Below are positions 1 through 5,634 of a DNA stretch of 6,633 nt, in pieces. The position numbers were made by a program, and so were the translations under genes. The DNA is from Candidatus Omnitrophota bacterium. GTDB taxonomy: Bacteria; Omnitrophota; Gorgyraeia; Gygaellales; Profunditerraquicolaceae. The notes under the pieces were generated by a model that worked only from the letters and a program-made list of their open reading frames with translations, was not told the origin of the DNA and did not search any database. The stretch's first letter is position 1, and the number at the start of each line of letters is the position of its first letter. Where the stretch lies: positions 1 through 6,633 of the forward strand of contig JAQTZX010000082.1 in assembly GCA_028687525.1 (NCBI GenBank), read 5' to 3'.

Positions 1-301
1 CATCGGCATCATTTTTAGTAAATTCCCTTATTTTTTTTAACCCGCCGTAACCAAGTGAGCCGTCTTTTGTCCCGGGCAGCGGATAGGTCATCACTTCCCG
101 GGGTTTTATCCTGATCACCGCGTTGTTCAAACCCGCGGGAATACCCAAAGTAACCAAACCCGCTCCGGAACGCATGGCCGCCGCCGCGCTTAAAACAGAC
201 GCTCCCGAATACCGGGCGGAACCTCCTATGATAAAAACATGCCCGAAATCCCCTTTGTGAGCGTTAGGTTTTCTCTGTGATAATTGCGCTGGCAACTGCA
301 T
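1..301 (-). CDS. nnrD: ADP/ATP-dependent NAD(P)H-hydrate dehydratase, stand-alone, partial (C-terminus beyond window)
   Basis: This is the N-terminal 100 codons of a YjeF C-terminal-domain protein (ribokinase-like fold). The family dehydrates the S-form of NADHX and NADPHX, hydrated and inactive NAD(P)H, using ATP or ADP, which repairs the cofactor in the cytoplasm. The diagnostic start of the domain is visible: NAHKGDFGHVFIIGGS (residues 13-28), then YSGASVL and AAMRSGAGLVTLGIP (about 31-55). The ATG at 301-299 is chosen because a TAA in the same frame lies at 310-308 and the first nine residues lead directly into the conserved block. The gene overlaps the end of acpS by 38 bases in another frame, and no clear Shine-Dalgarno is seen, so translation is probably coupled. 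In E. coli the dehydratase is fused behind an epimerase domain; here there is no room for an epimerase, so this is the single-domain form. The missing part is about two thirds of the protein, with the Mg/nucleotide site outside the window. Confidence 0.92.
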   Translation of the reverse strand, partial: MQLPAQLSQRKPNAHKGDFGHVFIIGGSARYSGASVLSAAAAMRSGAGLVTLGIPAGLNNAVIRIKPREVMTYPLPGTKDGSLGYGGLKKIREFTKNDAD

Positions 302-623
302 ATGTTTTTACATGGGAGATCGACAGGTGGACTTCCGCTTTCCGCCCTTTGCCGTTCAAAAAAACACAATATGGTTTTCCCTGCGGATCATTCAAAACCT
401 GGATATCTTTCCAATTCAAAGTATCGTCGCCGAATGCTTTAAAAATTGCTTCCTTGGCGGCAAATCTTCCGGCTAAATGCTGGTAAGGACTGCTGCGGTC
501 CCGGGAATTCTTGATCTCTTCCCCGGTAAAAACACGGTCAAGAAAACTATTCCCCCATTTCTCAACCGCCTGCCGTATCCGCCGCACTTCGGTAATATCC
601 ACTCCCGTGCCGGTAATTTTCAT
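264..623 (-). CDS. acpS: Holo-[acyl-carrier-protein] synthase
   Basis: AcpS transfers the 4'-phosphopantetheine arm of coenzyme A to a serine of apo-ACP, making it competent for fatty acid synthesis in the cytoplasm. At 119 residues it matches the usual length of this trimeric family. Visible signatures are GTGVDITEV (residues 5-13), with Asp9 as one Mg ligand; HLAGRFAAKEAIFKAFG (49-65), with Glu58 as the other; and the C-terminal strand VHLSISHVKTYAVASAI (98-114). The start codon overlaps the pdxJ stop as ATGA (4 bases), and an AAGGAG Shine-Dalgarno lies 11 bases upstream inside pdxJ. The gene is followed, with a 38-base overlap, by nnrD. The acpS-nnr neighbourhood recurs in many bacteria (from memory), which supports both calls. 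Nothing is abnormal in the sequence. Confidence 0.96.
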   Translation of the reverse strand: MKITGTGVDITEVRRIRQAVEKWGNSFLDRVFTGEEIKNSRDRSSPYQHLAGRFAAKEAIFKAFGDDTLNWKDIQVLNDPQGKPYCVFLNGKGRKAEVHLSISHVKTYAVASAIITEKT

Positions 624-1333
624 CGGGTAATCAACTCCTTCATTTCGCGGACCGCAGTCTCAAGGCCCGCCGTGATCGCCCTGCAGACGATGGAATACCC
701 GATATTCAACTCTTCGATCTCCGCAATACGCGCGATGCCGGCAACATTGATGTAATCCAATCCGTGTCCCGCGAACACGCGCATCCCCTGTTCACGCCCG
801 AAATACGCGGACTCCCGGATATCCTGCAAAAAAACCGCCTGTTGTTTTTTGCTCCGGGCACCGGCATACTTTCCGGTATGTAATTCTATCCTGTCCACCC
901 CCGCTTTATGCGCGGCATCGATCTGTTTCGTTTCGGGATCGATAAACAAACTCACTCCGATATCGTATCTTCTCAATATCCCGACTACCCGCTTAATTCT
1001 ATCCAGGTTTCCCGCCACATCCAGCCCTCCTTCGGTGGTCAATTCCCGGCGTTTTTCAGGGACCAGCGTGGCCTGATGGGGCTTGACCCGGCAGGCGATT
1101 TTTACAATATCATCGGAAACAGACATCTCAAGGTTGAACTTGGTTTTTATCGATACCTTTAAACGGTGCACATCTTTATCCTGGATGTGCCGGCGGTCTT
1201 CCCGCAAATGCGCGACAATACTGTCCGCCCCGGCCTGTTCGCACACCAATGCCGCAAACACCGGATCCGGTTCCTTGCCCAACCGCGCCTGCCGCAGCGT
1301 CGCCACATGATCAACATTGACTCCCAGTCTCAT
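620..1333 (-). CDS. pdxJ: Pyridoxine 5'-phosphate synthase
   Basis: PdxJ closes the ring of vitamin B6 by condensing 3-amino-2-oxopropyl phosphate with 1-deoxyxylulose 5-phosphate (DXP-dependent route), in the cytoplasm. The protein is a TIM barrel of 237 residues, the normal size. Family signatures run in order: LGVNVDHVATLRQAR (3-17), HLREDRRHI (42-50), with the catalytic His at 42; NLEMS (67-71), with the catalytic Glu69; VPEKRRELTTEGGLD (91-105); GVSLFIDP (126-133); ELHTGKYA (150-157); AGHGLDY (188-194), with His190; and LNIGYSIVCRAI (209-220). The last motif normally reads NIGH, so residue 213 is Tyr instead of His in the phosphate-binding loop. The gene starts 14 bases after the small CdaR-like gene, with only a weak GGGCGGG ribosome site, and ends overlapping acpS by 4 bases. 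No other enzyme of the B6 pathway is in the window. Confidence 0.97.
   Translation of the reverse strand: MRLGVNVDHVATLRQARLGKEPDPVFAALVCEQAGADSIVAHLREDRRHIQDKDVHRLKVSIKTKFNLEMSVSDDIVKIACRVKPHQATLVPEKRRELTTEGGLDVAGNLDRIKRVVGILRRYDIGVSLFIDPETKQIDAAHKAGVDRIELHTGKYAGARSKKQQAVFLQDIRESAYFGREQGMRVFAGHGLDYINVAGIARIAEIEELNIGYSIVCRAITAGLETAVREMKELITR
635..640 (-). promoter_or_regulatory. Ribosome-binding site of acpS
   Basis: AAGGAG on the minus strand, 11 bases before the acpS ATG and inside the end of pdxJ. It is the best Shine-Dalgarno in the operon. Together with the ATGA overlap it fixes the acpS start. Confidence 0.7.
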
Positions 1334-1347
1334 ATCCCGCCCGCGAT

Positions 1348-1482
1348 TTAGAAATTGAACCGGTTTATTTCATCCCTGATATAAAACCAAACCATGACCG
1401 CCAGTATCAGGGCGATAAGTTTAAGCCAGGGATGAGATCTAACCCAGAGGATGATCTTAAAGAAAAATCCTTCTTTAGCCAT
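1348..1482 (-). CDS. 44-residue single-pass membrane protein resembling the CdaR (YbbR) anchor without YbbR domains
   Basis: This small gene lies between cdaA and pdxJ. Its ATG overlaps the cdaA stop by 8 bases (ATGGCTAA), and a GAAGGCG ribosome site sits 4 bases upstream of the ATG, at 1493-1487. The product begins MAKEGFFFKIILWVRS, continues HPWLKLIALILAVMVWFYI (residues 17-35), and ends RDEINRFNF. One transmembrane helix is predicted at about 18-35, with basic residues before it. The segment around PWLKLIALILAVMVWFYI matches, from memory, the N-terminal anchor of CdaR/YbbR proteins (N-x-x-x-K-hydrophobic-A-x-x-hydrophobic-W-x-x-V), and cdaR normally follows cdaA directly. CdaR is the membrane partner that modulates CdaA. 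Here the extracytoplasmic YbbR repeats are absent: the stop codon at 1350-1348 is only 14 bases from pdxJ, so no frameshifted remainder is possible. It may be a functional miniature regulator or a remnant kept by the position of its start. Identity with CdaR rests on position and helix pattern, since 44 residues are too few for certainty. Confidence 0.75.
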   Translation of the reverse strand: MAKEGFFFKIILWVRSHPWLKLIALILAVMVWFYIRDEINRFNF

Positions 1483-2257
1483 TTTTCGCCTTCAGTATTT
1501 CCTGAATCCGTGAAATCAAATCTTCACGATTAAGGTCTTTATACAACTTCGCTCCGTGCACCAGCGACATATCCTGCCTTTCTTCGGATACCACGATAAC
1601 CACCGCATCTGTTTCTTCGCTCAACCCCAGAGCCGCCCGGTGCCTGGTACCGAAAATCCGGCTCAGACTCTGGTTCTGTGTTAACGGGAACAGACAGGCC
1701 GCGGCCGCGATACGGCCATGCTGGATTATCATACCGCCGTCATGAAGGGGATTTTTCGGAGTAAAGACTGCCTGGATGAGCTCGGATGAGACTTTACCGT
1801 CGACCGAAACCCCGTTTTCAATATACTCGTTCAAAGAATTTTTGTTCTCGATAACGATAAGCGCTCCCAGCTTTTCCTTGCACAGCGCTTCACAGGCCTT
1901 AAATATCTGCTGCAGCATATCCTCTATTTCTTCCTCTTTCATGACCATCCCGAATAAATTCCGTTGTCCGAGCCGCGCCAGCCCATGCCTCAATTCCGGC
2001 TGGAATATGATCAGGATCGCGATAACCGATATCCCGAAAAGCTTCGTAAGCAGCCAGTCAAGGGTCATGAATCCGAGTTTTTGAAAAAGGAAAAAAGAAA
2101 CAACCAGGATAATCACCCCGCGCAAAACCTGGATCGCCCTCGTCCCCTCCAGGAACAAAAGGATATGATAGATAACAAACCAGAGAATGAGTACTTCCAG
2201 CGCTGGCCGCCATCCCTGGGAGAACAACTCGTAGAAATTAACAGTCAGATTATCCAT
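1475..2257 (-). CDS. cdaA: Membrane-bound diadenylate cyclase CdaA (DacA type)
   Basis: CdaA joins two ATP molecules into the second messenger cyclic di-AMP, which controls potassium and osmolyte transport and cell-wall homeostasis in many bacteria. At 260 residues it is close to the B. subtilis enzyme (about 273). Three transmembrane helices are visible (about 19-36, 44-60, 66-86), followed by FQPELRHGLARLG (85-97), typical of the family at the membrane exit, and a linker coiled region. The cytoplasmic DAC domain follows: GALIVIE (131-137), KVSSELI (155-161), NPLHDGGMII (169-178) and GTRHRAALGLSE (203-214), the nucleotide-binding RHR motif. The usual DGA motif reads DGG here (173-175). The gene begins 3 bases after the folP stop, with no strong ribosome site, so translational coupling is likely. 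It ends in an 8-base overlap with a small CdaR-like gene. No glmM follows, unlike the classic cdaA-cdaR-glmM order. Confidence 0.95.
   Translation of the reverse strand: MDNLTVNFYELFSQGWRPALEVLILWFVIYHILLFLEGTRAIQVLRGVIILVVSFFLFQKLGFMTLDWLLTKLFGISVIAILIIFQPELRHGLARLGQRNLFGMVMKEEEIEDMLQQIFKACEALCKEKLGALIVIENKNSLNEYIENGVSVDGKVSSELIQAVFTPKNPLHDGGMIIQHGRIAAAACLFPLTQNQSLSRIFGTRHRAALGLSEETDAVVIVVSEERQDMSLVHGAKLYKDLNREDLISRIQEILKAKNG
1487..1493 (-). promoter_or_regulatory. Ribosome-binding site of the CdaR-like small gene
   Basis: GAAGGCG on the minus strand, followed by AAAA and then the ATG. It lies within the last codons of cdaA. This well-placed site is the main local evidence that the 44-codon frame is translated. 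Confidence 0.55.
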
Positions 2258-2260
2258 ACA

Positions 2261-3475
2261 TTAACAGTCCGTAACACTACCGGAGAGTATCGCGTCCGAA
2301 ACGGTAAGCGCTTCCGCGACCTCTTTCACGTCATGAACCCGGACGATATTGGCGCCGTTGGCGGACGCCAGCACGCAGGCAGAGATCGTCCCCGACACCC
2401 TCTGCGGCGGTTCCACATTCAGGAGTTTACCGATAAAAGCTTTTCTCGAAGGACCGGCCAGGATCGGTTTCCCAAGAACCTTGAACTCCCGGAGCCTGCG
2501 CAATATCTCCAGATTATGCCCGAGAGTTTTCCCGAAACCGATGCCGGGATCCACAACGATCTTACCGGCAGCTATACCCGCTTCCTCGGCGCGGGCAATC
2601 GCGGCCTTCAAGTAACCGATTATATCATCTATGAGAGATTTATAAACCGGGTTCCTCTGCATGGTCCGGGGACGGCCTTTCATATGCATGATGATCACCG
2701 CGGCCTGAAAACGGGAAACAACCTTAAGCATGGCATCATCCCGAAGCCCGGAAATATCATTGATCATGAAAGCGCCGTTGTCCAGCGCCCGCCTGGCGAC
2801 CTCCGGTTTACAGGTATCTACGGAAACAGGGACTTTAATTTTTTTAACCAGATATTGGATTACCGGGATTGTCCGGGAGACCTCTTCCTTTACCGAAACC
2901 GGTTTAGCTCCCGGCCGGCTTGATTCTCCACCAACATCAAGAATGCGGGCGCCTCCGGCAACCATATCTTCAGCGTGAGCGCGTATAACTTCCTTTCCTG
3001 ATCCCGCCAAACGGTACATACCGTCCCCGCTGAAAGAATCCGGAGTGAGATTAAGGATGCCCATAACGCAGGTCCGCCGGGATAGATCCAGTTTATACCC
3101 CGCGGCATCGATAAGAAACGCGCCCCGCCGGTAATTTGCGAGAACAACGGCCAGCTCTTTCCCCAGCCTATTCAGGTTAAAAGGCTGGCGGTTTAATTTT
3201 TCCTGCAGGCGGTTGAACTGAGAAAGATTCCCCATGAGGATACAGCCGGTACTCTTAAATCCGCCGGTCAATACATCTCTCGGGAGAGCGGCATCTCCTC
3301 CCAGCGACAACATCTCCTGCTTAAGAATGTTGGCCGCGATACACGAAACAGCGTTTATCCTTACCAGGTGTGAAATCCCCTTGGGAGACATAACCTCGAC
3401 CCCGTACGGATCCACCTTCAGGTCCCGAAGCATAGTTTTTAACTCCTCCGGGGAACGAACTTCTATCACTCTCAT
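2261..3475 (-). CDS. folP: Dihydropteroate synthase with N-terminal extension
   Basis: FolP condenses 6-hydroxymethyl-dihydropterin pyrophosphate with p-aminobenzoate to give dihydropteroate in folate synthesis; it is the sulfonamide target. The protein has 404 residues, about 120-130 more than the E. coli enzyme. The TIM-barrel catalytic domain occupies about 135-400 and has every expected motif: ILNLTPDSFSGDG (140-152), DVGGESSRPGA (180-190), VSVDTCKP (217-224), MINDISGL (237-244), IIMHMKGRPRTMQ (261-273), VDPGIGFGK (308-316), GPSRKAFIG (341-349) and VRVHDV (378-383). Residues 1-125 form a separate extension with SCIAANILKQEMLSLGGDAA (44-63) and CILMGNLSQFNRL (78-90). From memory, similar extensions occur in the longer FolP proteins of other phyla; their function is not known to me. 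The start lies 20 bases after the ftsH stop, with a weak AGGCG ribosome site. The catalytic residues look intact, so the enzyme should be active. Confidence 0.97.
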   Translation of the reverse strand: MRVIEVRSPEELKTMLRDLKVDPYGVEVMSPKGISHLVRINAVSCIAANILKQEMLSLGGDAALPRDVLTGGFKSTGCILMGNLSQFNRLQEKLNRQPFNLNRLGKELAVVLANYRRGAFLIDAAGYKLDLSRRTCVMGILNLTPDSFSGDGMYRLAGSGKEVIRAHAEDMVAGGARILDVGGESSRPGAKPVSVKEEVSRTIPVIQYLVKKIKVPVSVDTCKPEVARRALDNGAFMINDISGLRDDAMLKVVSRFQAAVIIMHMKGRPRTMQRNPVYKSLIDDIIGYLKAAIARAEEAGIAAGKIVVDPGIGFGKTLGHNLEILRRLREFKVLGKPILAGPSRKAFIGKLLNVEPPQRVSGTISACVLASANGANIVRVHDVKEVAEALTVSDAILSGSVTDC

Positions 3476-3495
3476 GGATTTAATAAAACGCCTGT

Positions 3496-5367
3496 CTACA
3501 GGTTTCCGGGGACGTCATTTTTTTTAATTCCAAGCATGACCTTGACTTCTTCCCCGTTCATAACTTCTTTCTCCAGCAAAGCCCCGGACAAGATCTTCAG
3601 TTTATCACGATGATCCCGCAGGAGTTCCTTTGCCTTCAGGTATGATTCATCAACGATGCGTTTGACTTCCGCGTCAATGAGACGCGCGGTCTCCTCGCTG
3701 TAATTGCGTTCCTCCATGATGTCGCGGCCTAAAAAAACAAGACCTTCCCTCTTACCGAGAGTAACATTACCCAGTTTATCGGACATGCCGAACTGGCAAA
3801 CCATTCTGCGCGCCATATGCGTGGCCACTTCCAGGTCGTTCTGCGCGCCGGTGGTCACCTCATTCAGGCTCAACTCTTCAGAAGCACGACCCCCCAGCAT
3901 AAGCGCTATTTCTTCCAGCAATTCAGTCTTCAACCAATAATGTTTATCCTCCAGGGGAGGAGTAAAGGTATACCCTCCGGCTATCCCGCGGGGAATAATC
4001 GATACTTTTTTAAGGGGATTGACATGCGGCAGTAATAAAGAAAGAAGGGCGTGACCGGATTCATGGACAGCGGTAATCTCTTTTTCTTTTTTGGAAATAA
4101 TGTGGCTCTTTTTCTCCGGCCCCATCAAAACCCGCTCAACCGCTTTCTCGAACTCCGCCGTCTCAACCGAATTCTTGTTATACCGCGCCGCAAGCAAAGC
4201 CGCTTCGTTACAAAGATTTGCCAGGTCCGCTCCGGAAAACCCGGGGGTCTGCGTGGCGATCGATTTAAGGTCCACCTTCGGATCAAGTTTTATTTTCCTG
4301 GTATGAACTTTCAGTATCTCCTCTCTTCCCTTGATATCGGGAAGATTAACCACGATGTGCCGGTCAAACCGCCCCGGCCTCAAAAGCGCCGGGTCCAGGG
4401 TATCGGGCCGGTTGGTGGCCGCGATCAATATCAATCCCTGGTCGGTATTGAATCCGTCCATCTCCACCAACAGGGCGTTCAGAGTCTGTTCCCGTTCGTC
4501 ATGGCCTCCGCCGATACCCGAAAAGCGCAGGCGGCCTACCGCGTCTATCTCGTCGATAAAGATGATCGCGCCCTTGCCGGATATTTTCGAAGCTTTGCGC
4601 CCCTGTTCAAAAAGATCACGCACCCTGCTCGCACCCACGCCCACGAACATCTCCACGAAATCGGAACCGGAGATATTGAAAAAAGGCACTCCTGCCTCGC
4701 CGGCCACCGCGCGCGCGATCAAGGTCTTACCGCATCCCGGAGGCCCGACCAGCAAAACCCCTTTCGGTATTTTTCCCCCCAGCCGCTGGAACTTTTTAGG
4801 GTCTTTTAAAAACTCGATGACTTCCTTCAACTCTTCTTTCGCTTCATCGACTCCCGCCACATCCAGGAAAGTAACCCGCTCCTTGTCTTTATCATCCTGT
4901 ATCTTCGGACGGGACTTGCCGAAAGTCATGATCCGGTTCCCCAGCTGCTCGCCGCGGGAGACCATGAACCACCAGAAAAGAATGATCAAAAGCACCGGCC
5001 CGAGGTTAAAAAGAAGCGCCACCCAGAAATTACTGAAAGGCTTGACTTCGAAAGTCCCCACGTTCTCCCGAATGATATTCAAAAGCCCCTGGTCGTTATC
5101 GGGAATGTTCAATTTAAAACGGGAATTATCGGTAAATTCCCCCTCAAGCCGCGTATCGATTTTGACCAAAGACTTGATCTTCTGCGGTTCTTGTTTAAGG
5201 ATTTTGTAGAACTCCCCATAGGTTATCTCTTTCGGGATACCGCTTAAGGGGAGATTCAACGAAACCATCATGTAAAAAACAATAATCAGGATTATCCATC
5301 CCAGAGACGAACGATTAAACATATTGTTATTCTTTTTAAGCTTACTGCTGTTCTTGTAATTCGCCAT
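3496..5367 (-). CDS. ftsH: ATP-dependent zinc metalloprotease FtsH
   Basis: FtsH is a membrane-anchored hexameric AAA+ protease that extracts and degrades damaged membrane proteins and short-lived regulators. The 623 residues have the standard order: a basic, Asn/Lys-rich tail (1-20), TM1 (about 22-38), a short periplasmic domain (about 40-112), TM2 (about 114-136) and the AAA module. The AAA module has Walker A GPPGCGKT (208-215), pore loop MFVG (240-243), Walker B IIFIDE (268-273) and the second region of homology ATNRPDTLDPALLRPGRFDR (317-336). The M41 protease domain has the zinc site HESGH (435-439) and the likely third ligand Asp511 in TTGAQNDLEVAT. Walker A has Cys where Thr is usual, and there is a short extra stretch (ASKISGKG, 259-266) before Walker B; both look like lineage variation. 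The first ATG is preferred over Met16 because AAAGGCGG lies 6 bases upstream. It is the first gene of the operon and has a 150-base leader region. Confidence 0.98.
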   Translation of the reverse strand: MANYKNSSKLKKNNNMFNRSSLGWIILIIVFYMMVSLNLPLSGIPKEITYGEFYKILKQEPQKIKSLVKIDTRLEGEFTDNSRFKLNIPDNDQGLLNIIRENVGTFEVKPFSNFWVALLFNLGPVLLIILFWWFMVSRGEQLGNRIMTFGKSRPKIQDDKDKERVTFLDVAGVDEAKEELKEVIEFLKDPKKFQRLGGKIPKGVLLVGPPGCGKTLIARAVAGEAGVPFFNISGSDFVEMFVGVGASRVRDLFEQGRKASKISGKGAIIFIDEIDAVGRLRFSGIGGGHDEREQTLNALLVEMDGFNTDQGLILIAATNRPDTLDPALLRPGRFDRHIVVNLPDIKGREEILKVHTRKIKLDPKVDLKSIATQTPGFSGADLANLCNEAALLAARYNKNSVETAEFEKAVERVLMGPEKKSHIISKKEKEITAVHESGHALLSLLLPHVNPLKKVSIIPRGIAGGYTFTPPLEDKHYWLKTELLEEIALMLGGRASEELSLNEVTTGAQNDLEVATHMARRMVCQFGMSDKLGNVTLGKREGLVFLGRDIMEERNYSEETARLIDAEVKRIVDESYLKAKELLRDHRDKLKILSGALLEKEVMNGEEVKVMLGIKKNDVPGNL

Positions 5368-5373
5368 GATGAA

Positions 5374-5381
5374 CCGCCTTT
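5374..5381 (-). promoter_or_regulatory. Ribosome-binding site of ftsH
   Basis: AAAGGCGG on the minus strand ends 6 bases before the ATG at 5367-5365. It supports the 623-residue start rather than the internal Met16. Confidence 0.6.
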
Positions 5382-5419
5382 TTAGGTTATAGTAGCTGAA
5401 TTTCTTATGCTTCGGCGCT

Positions 5420-5444
5420 AAAAACCGCGTCCTTTAGGGCGCGG
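5420..5444 (-). terminator. Terminator-like hairpin with T5 tract between the secretin gene and ftsH
   Basis: On the minus strand CCGCGCCC, loop TAAA, then GGACGCGG form an 8-position stem with one C-A mismatch, followed immediately by TTTTT (5424-5420). This is the shape of a Rho-independent terminator in the direction of transcription. It may end transcription coming from the secretin gene. It also lies downstream of the best promoter for ftsH (5560-5532), so it could act as an attenuator in the ftsH leader. On the plus strand the stem is not followed by a T tract, so only the minus direction is supported. Confidence 0.6.
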
Positions 5445-5481
5445 ATGAATATAGTCGCCGTTCAGTATTCCGCCCCGGAAA

Positions 5482-5525
5482 CCGCGGGCGCCTGTCCTGA
5501 GCATTGTCGAAGGATCAACCCGCGG
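5482..5525. repeat. Nested palindrome carrying a REP-like motif
   Basis: A perfect 7-base inverted repeat, CCGCGGG (5482-5488) and CCCGCGG (5519-5525), encloses a shorter dyad TCCT...AGGA (5495-5498 and 5511-5514). The core read on the minus strand is CCTTCGACAATGCTCAGG. From memory, close variants of this core (CCTTCGAC...GCTCAGG) occur as dispersed intergenic repeats in many unrelated bacterial genomes, which is why I call it REP-like. Only one copy is present in this window. The outer arm begins where transcription from the 5560-5532 promoter should start, so the ftsH messenger would carry this stem at its 5' end. Confidence 0.5.
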
Positions 5526-5531
5526 AGCTTC

Positions 5532-5560
5532 ATTATACCCTCACGCACATTTAAAATCAA
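5532..5560 (-). promoter_or_regulatory. Sigma70-type promoter for the ftsH operon
   Basis: On the minus strand TTGATT (5560-5555) is followed by a 17-base spacer and a perfect TATAAT (5537-5532). The -35 box matches 4 of 6 consensus bases, the -10 box 6 of 6, and the spacing is optimal. Initiation would fall near 5525, giving a leader of about 160 bases before the ftsH start. It lies in the only sizeable intergenic gap and is the most likely driver of the seven downstream genes. It is a sequence match only. Confidence 0.6.
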
Positions 5561-5634
5561 ATCTTTTCGGATAAAGTACCGGGGAATATAAGCCGCGCAT
5601 CCTCACGCCGCGGCGATGATAATAACGGGTTTTC

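Larger units (their letters stand above)
5368..5634. other. Intergenic region between the secretin gene and ftsH
   Basis: This 267-base gap holds no convincing gene. In transcription order it contains a GC-rich inverted repeat (GCCGCG at 5592-5597 and CGCGGC at 5609-5614, with no T tract), then the promoter, the nested palindrome, the terminator-like hairpin and the ftsH ribosome site listed separately. It separates two transcription units, the secretin gene and the ftsH-to-nnrD operon. Confidence 0.7.

Noticed and set aside
1334..1347. Hidden YbbR domain after a frameshift in the small gene
   Set aside because: Only 14 bases separate its stop from the intact pdxJ start, so no domain can be encoded there in any frame.
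1964..2923. Plus-strand open frame of 319 codons
   Set aside because: It runs across the 5' half of cdaA and most of folP in antisense, its product is a low-complexity mix of Arg, Pro, Asn and His without a domain, and both opposite-strand genes have complete family motifs.
2890..3147. Minus-strand 85-codon frame inside folP
   Set aside because: It overlaps the folP catalytic domain in another frame, and folP is intact, with all its motifs in one frame.
4331..5209. Plus-strand open frame of 292 codons, and an overlapping one at 4051-4809
   Set aside because: Both are antisense to the conserved AAA core of ftsH and rich in Ser, Arg and Pro. They are shadows of a GC-biased codon pattern.
5386..5391. 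TATAAC on the minus strand as a promoter immediately before ftsH
   Set aside because: No -35-like hexamer is found 16-18 bases upstream, and initiation would fall almost on the ribosome site. The 5560-5532 promoter is far better.
5462..5533. 23-codon minus-strand frame starting at the ATG overlapping TATAAT
   Set aside because: Its start codon lies inside the -10 box, so the predicted promoter cannot transcribe it, and its codons are dictated by the palindrome. A leader peptide read from secretin readthrough is possible but unsupported.
5592..5614. GC-rich inverted repeat after the secretin stop as a terminator
   Set aside because: The stem is 6 bases with an 11-base loop, and the following bases are TTATATTCC rather than a T tract. 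It could still stabilise the 3' end.
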